Counted from the first letter of the stretch, positions 11,542 through 38,066 are shown. The stretch: 64,000 nt of DNA from Allolobophora icterica (GCA_963556255.1 OY744608.1:34497798-34561797), one strand, 5' to 3'. A program made the numbers and translations. Notes: generated by a model from the sequence alone, not told the origin.

Positions 11542-11935
11542 CAGTGTTTAATCTAGTCCCCCTCTTCTGAGGGGGGAAACAAGGTTTGTTGGGGGGGGAC
11601 CAACAAGGGCGACCTTTTTGGGGAAATTTCATCCATCAATTTTTTTAATTTCATCTTTAAAAAAAGTTGATGACCTTTTTTTTAGTAATTCATCCCACTT
11701 TCGTGACTTTTTCGGAAACTTAAAACTTTGACTTTTTTTTAGGAATTCATCTCTTATTCTGTTATTTTATTCTGATATTACTCGTTTACTCGTCTTTGGG
11801 GGGGGAGCGCAACATGTTTCCTGGGGGGGGATTTCCCCACCAAAAGAGGTCTACATTAAAACATTGCTGGCCTCTGGGGGAAACATAAATCCTGGGGGGA
11901 ATTTCCCCCCCAAAAGGTGTCAAGATTAAACACTG
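11542..11935. mobile_element. MITE with CAGTGTTTAATCT inverted ends and long G runs
   Basis: Ends CAGTGTTTAATCT and AGATTAAACACTG are exact inverses. The flanks CTCATCTGA and CTCTTCTGA are a plausible but imperfect duplication. The right-end region is repeated internally (11811-11870 resembles 11870-11935), with runs of 8-9 G. Confidence 0.75.
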
Positions 11936-12170
11936 CTCTTCTGATCCTCTGCCTTCCAATTCCTTGACCTAAACAACACCTGCTTTAGCAGCTGCTCGGC
12001 CTCCTCTCTTGATCTGGACCCCTGGAACCGGACTCGAACCTCCTGTTGACTACCCTTAAGAAAACCCATATGATTTTAATGCAGAGCCAGAAAATAAGCT
12101 GGTGCTCTGCACTTGGCTTTTGAGTGGCACTTTAGAAGTATGGAGTTTACGATTACAGTAACGTTTTACA
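11936..12170 (+). mobile_element. LINE-like 3' tail interrupted by the adjacent MITE
   Basis: 12092-12165 (AAATAAGCTGGTGCTCTG .. GTGGCACTTTAGAAGTATGG .. TTACGATTACA) matches 47211-47275. The motif is typical of non-LTR element ends, but the coding part is too decayed to assign. Confidence 0.4.
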
Positions 12171-12671
12171 TCAACTGTCTATTTTGTAAAATGTGAGCTT
12201 TTGACATGCATTATTAAAAGGCTACTTAATTACTGATGTCATGCCTTGGATAACACATATTCATATATAGTATTGGTACACATATCTTGTAACAGAAAAC
12301 TTTTTCTTGTTTTTGTTTCTATCTCCATGGTGATTATATAAAAATATATTAGGTACACAGCGGTTCAATGCAATTAAAAAAACTTGTGCATTTCTGGTTG
12401 AGAGTGCGAGACCAATGTTCTCATTCTTGTGTGACAAGTTAGGCAAGATAAGGTCAATGCAAACAGTCTTTGTAGCAAAACTGTTCTTAACCACTGGCAA
12501 CTAATTTCTTGCAGATACTTCACTCTAGTTTTTTTTAATTGCTTTGGTATTTTTGCGACAGAAGAACAATGTGAGTTTATAAACTTCTGCTTAACTGATT
12601 GCTTAGTTGTGCCACTTGTACTCGTGGGATTTGTGAGTCCTTGTGCCTTGCTTCCAAGTTCCAACTTATTT
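12171..12671. other. No supported feature
   Basis: AT-rich intergenic sequence between a LINE-like tail and the TIR element at 12695. Two overlapping minus-strand frames (12261-12679) show no family resemblance. Confidence 0.35.
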
Positions 12672-12694
12672 CCCTGCACTTTCCATTGGCCTTA

Positions 12695-13186
12695 GGGGTC
12701 ATCCATAAAGGACGTCCGCAATGAGGGGTCATCCCTGCACTTTCCATTGGCCTTAGGGGTCATCCATAAAGGACGTCTGCAATGAGGGGGGAGGGAGGGG
12801 TCATCGAAATGCGGACAAGGGAGGGAGGGGGTTGTGACCAGTGCGGACGTCCGCTAAATTTGGTAGTTTTTAAACACCACCTTGTTTCAACCTTCCCCGA
12901 AAGGTGATTGCCAAAAACCTCATGCATGGTATAACCTTTACTGCAGCCTTAAAGAGGCTTTTATTACCGCACATCCCTCGATTTGAAACCCGAACTGTCA
13001 CTTAAACGTGCACAGGAACTGTTGAATAATTGTAAAAAGAATGACGATGACATTAAAAATTGGCTTAGGCATGCGGACATACGGGGAGGGAGGGAGGGTA
13101 AGGTCCAATGCGGAGAAATGCGGACAAGGGGGGAGGGAGGGGTCCAAAAAGGTCATATTTTGCGAACGTCCTTTATGGACGACCCC
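12695..13186. mobile_element. GGGGTCATCC-type TIR element with conserved short reading frame
   Basis: The left end GGGGTCATCCATAAAGGACG is mirrored by GTCCTTTATGGACGACCCC at the right end. A 61-bp unit including the left end is tandemly duplicated (12672-12732, 12733-12793). Inside, 12983-13085 reads SLKRAQELLNNCKKNDDDIK followed by NWL, nearly identical to the minus-strand frame in the copy at 30403-30849. The flanks could be a 3-bp TTA duplication, but this is not consistent between copies. Confidence 0.7.
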
Positions 13187-15125
13187 TTATTGGACCAACA
13201 ACTTCCCTATGCAGCAAAAAGCTCCATTGTTTATGCCCATCATCTGCAATATGTGGCCTGGTATCCAGAGCGAGAAATCTTTCACCATGCCCTGCTTTCA
13301 TTCCTTTGATGATTGAACCCATCTACACGTAGTTTGATGGTAGTTTAGAATAGTTATACCACTGTCCTAAGACAATACGCATTATAGCAATATCATCTTA
13401 TTATCTAAGGCAAGTAGCAATGTCAACACACAAACTGGATCATCACAGACAAATCAAAATACCAGTTTCTCTTCATAATATTGACCTCTTACATTTCGTT
13501 TAAATTGTTTATTCTATGCTTTAGTTTACTTCCTAACGTACTAAATGAACACTTAATGGGAAAATGTAAAGTCCAACAGTTTCTAACTCACAGCTGATAC
13601 ATTGCCAACTGAAAGCAATCTTCCAAGTCTTTTACCGTTAATGTGAAAGAAACTAGGTCTCTTCCACGTAAAATGTGCTCAGTTTTCAGTTAATGCATAA
13701 GTCACTGTGTAGAAAACAGACTCCATCAAGTGTGCATGCAAGATACAAGCAATTCTTAAATTCCACGTGTTTGATTGTAACAACAGCAAGCAAAACAGTT
13801 TGCAGGTTTTGAAGTAGTAAAGAAACCGAAAGCGAACATTGTTCAATGACAAAATATCATACTATAAACTAAAACATACGTACACCTAAAGAAGCTTGAA
13901 AACATTGCTTTTCATGTGCATCACAGAGTCCAAGCAAAGGAACATGAACACATTGATTTGGTAATGATGTAACACAGAAATTCTAATTCCACATAACACG
14001 TTGCACAAACCAAATGAAGGCCGCAGACACAGTTCGATTCAGTACATTGTACATGCAATTAGAAATCTGTATAGCACCAATCCTGAAAACACTAACCAGA
14101 GACGCTCTCAACTCGACCCTACATGATGTTAAATGTCATTAACAAGAGAAACTTTGTAATTAAGCAAAACATTGATAGCAAGAGTTGCCAGCGGTGGGCT
14201 TGTGCACACCATGGAGACAACCAAAGGATTCCTATCCAAAGTCGACAAATAACATCATGTTCCGAGACTGGAGATGCATCGAAAGTGTGGAGCAACAACA
14301 CGCGGTAATAACCAGGTCACATGATGCCACCGTCCAGTGGCCCTCACTGATGGCAGATGACAAATGTCCAGCTTTAGCTTCCAAAGAGATATGGTAGAAA
14401 AAAACTTGAATTAGCAGGTAATGAATGGACTGTTATTTACTGGTTACTCGTACATGGCCGATTGCACTCATCCCATACAATTGCAGCAACTCAGACTAAA
14501 GAGTGCTTATAAAAGTGAATCGTAGCAACACAGACTAAAGCGTGTTTATAGAAATAAAAATGAATGGACATCATGGAAGAGGTCACAAAGTTCAGACTGG
14601 AGAAGGTGAATCACACATATGTTAGCACATTCATGAACACTGTAAAAGATTCTCATTGGATTCAAATCCACTTGTTCAAGGAAAGTGAGTCACTCTGTGT
14701 TGGTTGCAGTGTTGGCTTATTTTTTATAGTTCACCGACTAAAACGAACAACTCTGAGACTCATGACCAAAACACAACTCGTTCAAAAAAAATAAAATATA
14801 AGTGTAAACACATACTAAAACCGTTCAAATTCAACCTTCAAGTAATAATTTAAAATAATAATTTAAAACATGTAACAGAAACCCTTGATACACCAGAAGG
14901 CTAAATAGTCTGAATTATTTAAATAAATTTCCACAATCAAGATAATGAAAACCAGTTAAACTGCATGAAATGTTCTAATATATACATATTAAGTGATTAA
15001 TTATTGTTTGTAAAAGCCTGAAAAGTGATCGAGAGGATGGAGAAAGCATGGAATCTCTAGGTTAAAATTGCTGATACAGGGTGATACAGTGCACAACATA
15101 TGCCCATAACAGTTTGCAGTGGACT
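13187..15125 (-). other. Downstream flank / 3' UTR of the CCSER-like gene
   Basis: No coding sequence recognised. Minus-strand AATAAA candidates exist (TTTATT near 13507), but the cleavage site cannot be chosen. A 39-bp imperfect tandem pair lies at 14485-14564 (AGCAAC[TA]CAGACTAAAG.GTG). Confidence 0.4.
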
Positions 15126-28907
<13,782 letters not shown>

Positions 28908-28926
28908 TTCTGTTGCCAGATTATGA
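28908..28926 (-). other. 5' UTR remnant and splice acceptor of the CCSER-like gene
   Basis: A minus-strand pyrimidine tract (TTCTTATCTTCTTCTCTGCC) leads to ACCAG at 28927, so the start-codon exon has only 19 untranslated bases. At least one untranslated upstream exon is implied. Confidence 0.65.
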
Positions 28927-29539
28927 CTGGTAAGTGGGCAGAGAAGAAGATAAGAAATAAATTACGGTACTTCTGAAACAATAAAAAAACAAAGACAGAG
29001 TTTTAACTTAGCGATCAAGTAACTCACCCTTAACAGTTACCAACATGTTAGTAGATTCATGATTCTACTGTACATCAACATAACTCAAACCACCCATCCA
29101 CTACAATCACACCAAAACTGTTTATTTTTAAAGTACTTAAATTATAAATACAATAGTTGCAAGTCATGTGAAAGAAAGCAGAATGGAATGCAACACATTA
29201 TTCTACCTGTAAAATTTTTAGTCGTTTCACTTGTTGTTTGTGATCGCAGATATTCCACATGAAGTTAAATAATATCAGTACACCTGTCTCCAATACAATA
29301 TGCCAAGAGGTCACATGTGATACAACGCCTCCTCCTTGCGACAACGACCATTCGCAAACACAGCCTATGAAGAACCATATATAAAATGAAGCCACCAATC
29401 ACAGTTATCAACTAGTGACAGGCCTGCCTGACAAAAACGTTTCTTGACAAAGCCCACAGCAGGCAGCTCTCTTCAGCATAAGAGAGTTTGCACATTCTTG
29501 CTTATCAGAGTCAACAACCATACATATGCACTGCAGTGT

Positions 29540-29604
29540 ACGTATATATTCAGCAAATATATTGCATCTGTCTATATATATTCAGCAAATATATTGCATC
29601 TGTC
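29540..29604. repeat. Tandem duplication of a 32-33 bp unit
   Basis: TATATTCAGCAAATATATTG followed by CATCTGTC occurs twice in succession. No function apparent. Confidence 0.8.
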
Positions 29605-29769
29605 GTATCGATGACCTTACGTCACGGTTAATCCAAGCCATAAAATTCTCTGCTACAGATGCTTAACAAAAAGTAAACTCAAAAGTCTTCTCTTGATATT
29701 TGGTTCTGCTTAAATGATCTTGCAATTAACTGACATAAGTCAGAGGCAGTTCTTTTTACAACCCAACAG

Positions 29770-30335
29770 TAGGGTATACCCGATTTTTTTTGTCAATTCC
29801 AGATACCGGATGGTATAGGTTATTATTTGCGGATTAAGATTCTGATTAGAAATAAATCTATGCACTCAGGCTTAATTCCAACTTGTTTGTCCTCATTGGC
29901 TAATGGCTTGGCTACAGGTGGTGAGATGGAACAATAGCCAGTCAGTCACCCCCTTTCCTATACCAGGATACATTTCTTTACTGATTGACAGGCCTAACGG
30001 TTACCACCCCGGGCCTGTAGCAGATACAGGGTACGTTTTGGAAATTAATTTAAGGCTTGGGTGTGACCCTTGGCAATATAATAATGACATGTGAGTGGTC
30101 TATAAATTGCCCGGTTATTTGGGGGGGGAGGGGGCCTTCACAGCCCTAGTAAGTAGTACCAATCAAATTTATAAAAAAAATTATATGTGAGTGGTCTGTA
30201 AATTGTTAGTCCATAGCGAAACCATGGAAAAAACTGTTATTAATTGGCAGGTTACATATTCCGGATCTGGATGATTCCATATAGTCCAAAAATCGTCAAA
30301 ATCGGTTTACCGATTCGGAATGCGGTTATGCCCTA
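29770..30335. mobile_element. MITE with TAGGG termini and perfect 8-bp duplication
   Basis: Ends TAGGGTATACCCG and (reverse complement) TAGGGCATAACCG, flanked by CCCAACAG at 29762-29769 and 30336-30343. 566 bp; no coding capacity recognised. Confidence 0.8.
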
Positions 30336-30402
30336 CCCAACAGCTTAAGCAGTCGTCTTTCTCTTCACATTCATCTGTTGACCTTGAAAGCATCAAAGTC
30401 CT

Positions 30403-30849
30403 GGGGTCATCCATAAAGCACGTCCGCAAAATATGACAGGTCTACTTTGGACTCCTCCTTCCCCCTCGTCTGCATTTGACCTTACCCCCTTGTGGACGTT
30501 CACACGACAAAGCCAATTTTTAATGTCATCATCATTCTTTTTACAATTATTCCACAGATCCTTTGCACGTTTAAGTGACACTTAAATTTTCATATCAGGA
30601 TGTGCAGTAATAAAAGCCTCTTAAGTCACAGTAAAGTTTATAACGTGCATATGGTTTTAGGCAATCACCTCACTGACTGAACATTCGTCTTTCGTATAAG
30701 GCTGAAACAAGGTGGTGTTTAAAGAAACTGTCAATTTTAAAAATTTAGATGTGGACGTCTGCACTGGTCATTTATACCCCCTCTCCCATGTCCACATTTG
30801 GATGACGCCTCACTCCCCCTCATTGTGGACGTCCTTTATGGATGACCCT
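30403..30849. mobile_element. GGGGTCATCC-type TIR element, second copy
   Basis: Left end GGGGTCATCCATAAAGCACG; right end GACGTCCTTTATGGATGACC. The minus-strand frame (30581-30500) gives MSLKRAKDLWNNCKKNDDD then IKNWL, matching the plus-strand frame of the 12.7-kb copy. Confidence 0.7.
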
Positions 30850-31327
30850 CTGTCAGCACACAATATTAAAACTCTTGGTGTTACCATTGAAGCTCAATCA
30901 GTCACGCATATCTTCAGGGCCTACGACCTCGAGCCCACCCATTCGAGCTTCCGGACAAAGATGATAAAAACTATATCTCGCGTATTCCCCATAAAAAAAT
31001 CTCAGTACACTCCACAATAACCCATAACCTTCATATATTTATTTTTATTATTTCTATTACCTATTCTCTTGTTCCTCGTTGCGGTGTGCCAACCAGTTTT
31101 GCCTAACAAACGAATACAAGTACACACACACATCTCTATTTGCAGGTCTTGTTTCCAACCCATTAGGGCATTTTGTCCCATCAGGCATTCTTTCACTTAT
31201 GACATGGCTAAAGTAGTTGCCTGTGCACTGCTTGGTTCTCAATCAAACAATGCAAATGCCGTATTTTACGGTAAATTCCTTTTAATTCTAAAAGAGCTCC
31301 AGGTTGTTAAAAATTCTATATTTATGT

Positions 31328-31680
31328 TTGTTACATGTTCTTCTTTGTCATCAAGCACTGGTTCGCCTTCATAAAGTGCATTGGCTTCCTGTTGCATGGC
31401 ATATTAAGTTTACTAATTACATACCTCACCTTTAAGGCCCACACTATATATACAAGACTTCCATCATATCTTAATACCTGCTAACACAATAACACCCTCC
31501 TAGACAGTTGCATTCTTCTGGCATGGAAACCTTGTATTTTAAATTATCTTCTACAAAAAAGGTTTACAAAGGCCTGACTTGCCAACTTCCTACCACCTAG
31601 CTACTACCTATACAAGTCAATATCTCATCCCACCTTTTAATGCCTTTAATCATGTAGTTGTCCGTTTTAACCTTAATCTC
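31328..31680 (+). mobile_element. Degenerate LINE reverse-transcriptase end
   Basis: Frameshifted text such as ITYLTFKAHTIYTRLPSYLN and LHWLPV-like residues mark the C-terminal ORF2 region. Too decayed for clade assignment. Confidence 0.5.
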
Positions 31681-31775
31681 ACACAAACTTCTGACAACAG
31701 CATAACCTGTTTAATGTACCTGGTTGCTATCTGGTTGCTGTGTGTCACCCAGTGGTGATTCAGTAATAATAAACA

Positions 31776-31880
31776 AATATATATATAATATATATATATA
31801 TTTATATATATATAATATATATATATATTTATATATATATTATATATATATTATATATATTATATATATATACATACATA
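31776..31880. repeat. Imperfect (TA)n tract
   Basis: About 100 bp of TATATA with interspersed TTTA/ATTA, self-complementary. It ends in TACATACATAGATAG. Confidence 0.9.
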
Positions 31881-32328
31881 GATAGTATTAGATACATACC
31901 ATCATTTATATCACTCGTTAAGATTAATTATTTTACTCTGGCTTTTGCATGACTGTTTTGGCCCCTAGAGAATACATCCGCACCTCAGGTTTAACTTACT
32001 GACTGCACAAGTAATAAGTTCTTTAAATAAATAAAATAATTAAACACATATATAAGAACTAGAAACAAAGCAGAATTTTCCAAAATTATACTCTGCTTTG
32101 GAAAGGTCTATAGTGCCATTATTCAACTAAACAAGGCACAAATCAATGGTTTCTCCTATGCATTCATGCTCCACGTTCACAATTCTTAAGGCAGAACCTA
32201 CTGAGGTCCAACAGATCAGACTCTTGTTGATCAGGTGCAAAGGATTTTCTGGAAGTGTGTCTGACAACATTATATTACACAGGCAACAAGTCATAAAAGT
32301 AGCCCATTATTGATGCAACCTCACATCT

Positions 32329-32398
32329 TTAACCCTTTAATGACAAGCACATACTAAAATGCATGGAAAACGAATCCCTCTTGTCATTAAAGGATTAA
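32329..32398. mobile_element. 62-bp piggyBac-type mini-MITE, second copy
   Basis: TTAA-CCCTTTAATGAC..GTCATTAAAGGA-TTAA with exactly 62 bp inside. The middle is the reverse complement of the 17785 copy with few changes (GGGATT[AC]GTTTTCCAT). Confidence 0.75.
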
Positions 32399-32965
32399 CA
32401 TACAAGGTTAACAACATTAAAAAGGAACATTAAACCTTAGCCCAAATCATCATGCACCACATACTCTAATGAAAATTAGGTTCTTTAATGCAATGTCAAC
32501 AAATGTAGGAACTAGGTCATGAACTATGCATACCAGCTTTGTCGGTAATAAGGAATACAATGTCAGTTTTATCTGACTCACCAGGATTTAAACCCTTAGA
32601 TGCTACATATAACATTAAGGATAATTAGTAAGGCAGTATTGATCACAATGTCATCACATTACTGATAAATCAAATCAAACCTACTTCCTTCATGCATAAT
32701 TTAGAAAGTAAAAGCTGGCAACTAGTTATTCTAGGGGAATAAGTATGTTACAACTAAACATGACTGATACTGAATTAACCCGAAAATTTTTATGAATAAA
32801 TGTTAAATAGCAATGATACGAGATGTGGGACGTAATGGTTGCTTATTGCTTGTGTGTGTGCGTGTGTGTGTATACATGTGTGCATGGGCAAGCATATGTA
32901 TGTGTGTGTACTTGTGTGTATGTACAGATGTATACACCTGTGTGGGTGTGCCTGTAGATGTATAA

Positions 32966-34299
32966 TAGGGTGATTCACGCCGCCATGGGAAAAAATTTTT
33001 TTTTCCTGATTGGCTGACATAGTAGATTATTTTGTTCCTTTGGTTGTTCTAAACAATACAGCAAAATTTTACTGTAATCGATCAATGTTTACTGGTTGCT
33101 CAACGACCTCATATTCGAGATATGGTCCCCATGGAGAAAGCAATGTATTTGCCATTGATGAGGCCCTCGAATGCAATGATCTAATTAAATTGGGGTACAA
33201 TCTTGGGATGCATCGTTTCAGACAGCCAGATGCATATCATATGGTCAGATGGATGGCTAAGGTTAGTTATTGCTTCAAGAATTATCTTTTTAGAGATCAA
33301 TTTCAAATTAGCCTCTTGGAAAAGAAATACCATTGAATTCTGTTTATTTGCAAGTCATATTATATATGGGAGAGCATGGATAGCTTGTTCGGTGGCATCT
33401 GATGCACCAATTAATGGCTTCCAGTTGTACAAGCAGATCAGGCAGTATACATCAATTAACAAAGTTGTGTCTGAGGATGCCAAAAAAGTACAATCATCTG
33501 TGGTAAATAGGACCTGAACTGGTTCCTTTGGCTTTCTTTCTGACAAAGCATCATTGGACTTGAATGCAACATTATTGCTGACATGCGTCAACATGGCAAA
33601 GACTGAAGAGTCAGAGGCACTAAATAGATCTTTGTATGGATCTATGCAACGAAGAGCTGAATGAGCTTGTTAATCCATCTTCAGTCTGTACCATGCGTTC
33701 TCTTGGCTTTGATGCAGACTTCATAATGTCTAATAATCCAGAAATTTGGAGCTCATCTGTGATATTTCAACAGATCAAATCTGCCATGGTTAGTGTGTGG
33801 TCAAAGATGCTGCTGAGTGCTCCATTGCTCTGATATCACATTTCAATGAGCCTGTAACCAAGAATTAAAATGAGATGCAAAAACTGATGCAGGTGCTTGA
33901 AGATCACTGACACCGTGTGCCAGATTCTACTTGGAAAGGCTGCAGTTCGCGCTAACAACAGGAACACTGATTTATGATTGACTAATAATCACTTTCTGGT
34001 TGATTGTTAGATTTTTTAGTTAGCAGATGTTGTGAATATCTACTTTCTAATGGCTACTTTGAGTTACTGATGAATCTACTATTCATACTATTCAACTTTA
34101 TTCTGTGTGCAATATAGCCATCATCTTAATATGTAACTTGAGAATACGATTGTATGGGAACTTTTGTGCTCACTGAGCAACCTCTAAAATGTATTTGATA
34201 CTGAATTTTTTTATACAGACCTTAATCTGAACCCAAAAGGAACAAAATGAACAACTATGCACATTAACTTTCAAAAAAAATTTTTTTTGACTCACCCTA
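32966..34299 (+). mobile_element. Copy B of the TAGGGTG-terminus family, internally deleted, both ends present
   Basis: Left end TAGGGTGATTCACGCC; right end (reverse complement) TAGGGTGAGTCAAAAAAAA. The flanks are ATGTATAA (32958-32965) and ATGTATAT (34300-34307), a 7/8 duplication. Only the C-terminal half of the protein remains: RQPDAYHMVRWMAKVSYCFK, NYLFRDQF, then AWIACSVASDAP, a Y-T-S-I-N-K block, NPEIWSS and, after stops, LMQVLEDH. It starts almost directly after the left terminus, so the 5' coding half was deleted. Confidence 0.8.
33010..33910 (+). pseudogene. C-terminal transposon protein fragment of copy B, frameshifted
   Basis: Two overlapping frames (33010-33336 and 33203-33517) plus later fragments (to about 33910) together align with the distal blocks of copies A and C. 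The strongest match is WMAKV....LFRDQF versus WMAKAI....MFRED in copy C. Stops and frame changes make it non-functional. Confidence 0.7.
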
Positions 34300-34485
34300 A
34301 TGTATATGCTGCATAAGTATAAGTATTCTATATACTAGAATACCTATTATATCCTATATATCAACAACCTCTTAAGCCCTGAACAAGGCAGACATTGTAG
34401 TATAGGGTGGTGAACTTTCTGCTGTAGAATTGATTACTTGTAGGAAGGAGTTGATAACATTTTCTTTACTATAATAGAGTATAGT

Positions 34486-34713
<228 letters not shown>

Positions 34714-34854
34714 GATAGCTTGATCAGAAGTCCTCTCATTCTAGCCAGGGTACCAGGTATACTTGCCAGGATACCAGGCCCTATTACAAGTATGCAGGAT
34801 ACAGACATGAACTCTCAAGGCCCAGCCCTAGACTCAGTCACTCACTGTCTACAT

Positions 34855-35217
34855 CAGTGGTGCACAACCTTTTTCGCCCAGGAGCCACTAAACAATTTCT
34901 TTGAACCCTTCGGGGCCAAACAAGTGATGACTCCGCTTAGTTAGGATGAATGATTCTCAAAATTTTGGCCTATGATGATGGTGTGTGCACTAAAACAAGT
35001 ATAAAAGTAAGTATAAAAAGTTATAAAGGGGACTCGTGGTATTTCTATATTACTATAATACTGATGGTTTTCCAATGACCACAGTGCGCAAGTCACTGTA
35101 GACTTAATGTCAGTGCTGGCTCATAAATAGTCGCTTTTTCCTGTTGGACATCGCGGGCCACATGATGACTCGTCGGGGGCCAAATTTGGCCCGCGGGCCG
35201 GACGTTGTGCACCACTG
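34855..35217. mobile_element. hAT-type MITE, perfect 8-bp duplication
   Basis: Ends CAGTGGTGCACAAC and GTTGTGCACCACTG are exact inverses, flanked by GTCTACAT at 34847-34854 and 35218-35225. 363 bp. Confidence 0.92.
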
Positions 35218-35394
35218 GTCTACATCCATGTGACTTCATCCTGGAAAACAGGTTATATCCTACATTCCACCAGTGAGAAGCTGGAACTTGGTCACCCAGA
35301 ATTGACTGAAAATAAGTTTGTTACAATACAGATCTGCATCCTGCTGGACAATGCGAAAGCTGGATGAGAAGAGAACTAAAACAGTAGAAATGAG

Positions 35395-36181
35395 CAGTGA
35401 TAGGCATTAAACTATTTTTTTAGTTAAAGTAAAACTATTTTCACACTAAAAAAAATATAGTTTAACTAAAGTTCGCAACTAATTCTGGAAATTAATTAAC
35501 TAAACTAACAAAAGTAGTTACACTTTTTTCAACTTTTTTCCAACTTTTACGACAAACATTTTCACAATAACAGAGGTTAAGTGAACTGTAATAATGCAAA
35601 GCGTCAATGACAATTTCACCTTCAAACTATGCAATGTGTACTGTTCTAGCATACAGTTGCAGGCATACTGTAAGTAGTCTATGAATTTGGAAACACAGGC
35701 TGTTAATAATAATAATAATAATAATATTTATTCTTTAATTAAGCGCTTGCAAACGCACTGCGCTGTACATGTACATGTTATGCGATAAATCTTAACTAGG
35801 CCTACTAACAGAACAGACAGCCTGCAATACACGGCACAAATTGCAGCCTACTAAGCATGTCCGCCTATGGGACTCGATCTCTGTACCTCTCGCACTCTAC
35901 GCCAGATGTTATCCAATGCGCTATCGGGCCCCACAAAAAACCATGCAGTGTTAATCAATAAGTTTCGTGTTGAGTTGTTGACAGTGTTCAATATTCATTG
36001 CGGAAAATAATTGCGCATTGCTGATTTTTTAGTTAAACTTTTTAGTTAGCAACTAAAATTTTTTAGTTAAACTATGGTTTTAGCTAAACTATTTTTTTTC
36101 AGTTAAACTTCATCCTTAACTAAAAATTTTTTAGTTAAACTAAAAGTTAGCAACTTTTTAGTTAACTATTGCCCATCACTG
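35395..36181. mobile_element. hAT-type MITE with nested SINE, perfect 8-bp duplication
   Basis: Ends CAGTGATAGGCA and TTGCCCATCACTG, flanked by GAAATGAG at 35387-35394 and 36182-36189. The body is repeated TTTTTTAGTTAAACTA motifs in both orientations. A SINE occupies 35704-35938. Confidence 0.88.
35704..35938 (-). mobile_element. tRNA-derived SINE nested in a MITE
   Basis: The reverse complement has an A-box-like GATAGCGCATTGGATAAC and B-box-like AGATCGAGTCCC, and ends in TAATTAAAGAATAAATATT then (ATT)n. Nesting shows it inserted after the MITE. Confidence 0.7.
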
Positions 36182-36912
36182 GAAATGAGTCAGCTACGAA
36201 AAACTGCAGAGATCTTAAAAATGTAGAAAATTATAAATGATGACATAAGAAACTTCTTAGGTATCCAAACATCTCTGATAGATGGAGTCAGCCAGCAAAC
36301 AGTCCAATGGTTTGGCCATGTGGACTGCATGCCAGCTGACCGAATCTGTCAGTGGTAGACTACTGGCTATATTATCTTGCTAATGACAATGCTTGCACCT
36401 GGCTGGGGACAGACCACATTCAAGAAATGTCATGTCCCCGATATCTTAAGAACGAGACGTAGTCCGATTGTGCACCAATATTCTGAAGGTTATTTTGATA
36501 AGAAACACAGGCTGCTTACAGTTTGGGCATAGTAGATTACTGTTTTTTGTTCTGTTGTTGAAAAAGATAGAGCTGATAAAACAATTGCAGAATGAGAGTT
36601 GAACCAAGGCTTGTAAAGCCCCTCATTAGTAGGGCCTACACAGCAGTTTCACTAGAGATAACCATACAATGCAGTCTGATAACTACTTATAATCAGGTCT
36701 AAATATTAAACAGCAAATTCAGTGCACAAGACATCAGTCAACTGTGTGGAAAAATCAATTCAAAAATTTAACTTTCTGCTGTGACTCGGAACTTTGTTGA
36801 ATAGTAGTGTGAGGAAGACAAGGACTGATTTTAAGAAGTGTTGTTAGTCAAAGTATAATACTGTATTAATTAGTTATAACTCTGATTTAGAAATGGCTCT
36901 TCTACAGATTAC

Positions 36913-37754
36913 CAGTCTTGTTGTCCTCGAGACCAAGGTCTTGGTCTCGAGTGCACTCGAGTTCGTTTTTAAAAGTCTTGGTCTTGGTCTTGAGGTTCAA
37001 GGTCTTGGTCTTGAGGTTCAAGGTCTTGGTCTTGAGGTTCAAAGTCTTGGTCTTGGTCTCGCAAGACCAAGACCAAGACCGGCTGTTAATATGAACAGTC
37101 ATTTAACAGAACTCAAGAATTCTGTATCAAGCCTGCTTGCATCATACGACCAATATCTATGGATGGATACAAGTCATGTTGGTCAGGAAATCCCATTGGC
37201 AACAGCAACAGTTATTCTGTATCAGACGGTATGATAAACCATGGGTAGATTTCAAAAGGACTCACTATCTGTACATTTACATCCAGTGCTTGAAAAAGCT
37301 ACTCTGTGTGTGTGTCAGCGACTTCAGCACCTGTAGAACGTATTTTTTCACATGGCAGAATTTTTATGAGGCCCACCAGGCACGTCTTGGTCAGAAAATT
37401 CTGAGCGAATTGGTTTTTATAAAATACAAAAGGCATTTGGTATAAGAGTTTGCATGAAGGACTTTTGAATACAAATTCGGATTTCTCTGCAGTTTGCATT
37501 TAAAGTTAATTTGCTTGAATAAAATAAAAGACTCGTGTTTTCATTAAAATAGCGAATATTCTGACTTTACAATTTTTAGAAGTCTTGACCTGATTTCGAT
37601 TTTTTGGGTCTTGGTCTTGAGGTTCAAGGTCTTGGTCTTGGTCTCGAGGTTCAAAGTCTTGGTCTTGGTCTTGGTATCGAGGTTCAAGGTCTTGGTCTTG
37701 AGGTTCAAGGTCTTGGTCTTGGTCTTGAGGTTTAAGGTCTTGACAACAAGACTG
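36913..37754 (+). mobile_element. hAT transposon remnant with subterminal minisatellites
   Basis: Ends CAGTCTTGTTGTC and GACAACAAGACTG are exact inverses, with a perfect duplication CAGATTAC (36905-36912, 37755-37762). Tandem GGTCTTGGTCTTGAGGTTCA-type units lie just inside each end (36962-37060 and 37607-37742) in the same orientation. 37318-37380 encodes ATSAPVERIFSHGRIFMRP, the hAT C-terminal dimerisation motif. After a frameshift, RLGQKILSELVFIKYKRHL follows. Most of the transposase is deleted. Confidence 0.92.
37318..37445 (+). pseudogene. hAT transposase C-terminal (hATC) fragment
   Basis: Two frames joined by a single shift near 37380 preserve the terminal dimerisation segment, ending at the stop at 37443-37445. 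The catalytic core is absent. Confidence 0.85.
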
Positions 37755-38066
37755 CAGATTACAGAGGGAATACGCATTTGCCAAAGAAATACAAAATAAC
37801 CACAATGGTTTTCAGAAACATATCTATTACCCGACTTTGGGTAATGACATAAGGAAAATTAAATTATTACACCCTCATTCCACATGGTTGACTTTTCTGG
37901 GGCCTCTTGTATATATTTCTTCTTTTAATTACTGTAAATTAACGCTAATCGCCTATTGGATAAGACTAATGTCAGATGATACGCAATTGCAGCAACCGGC
38001 CTAACTGCGTCAACAATCTACGTCTTTGGTTAATATATAAGAAAACATCTAAAGAAGAACACTTAC

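Noticed and set aside
29903..30094. 63-codon frame in the MITE at 29770
   Set aside because: No family resemblance, non-ATG-rich context, contained in a non-autonomous element.
36938..37742. Regularly spaced repeats resembling a CRISPR array
   Set aside because: Units are contiguous without unique spacers, the genome is eukaryotic, and the repeats lie inside a delimited hAT element.
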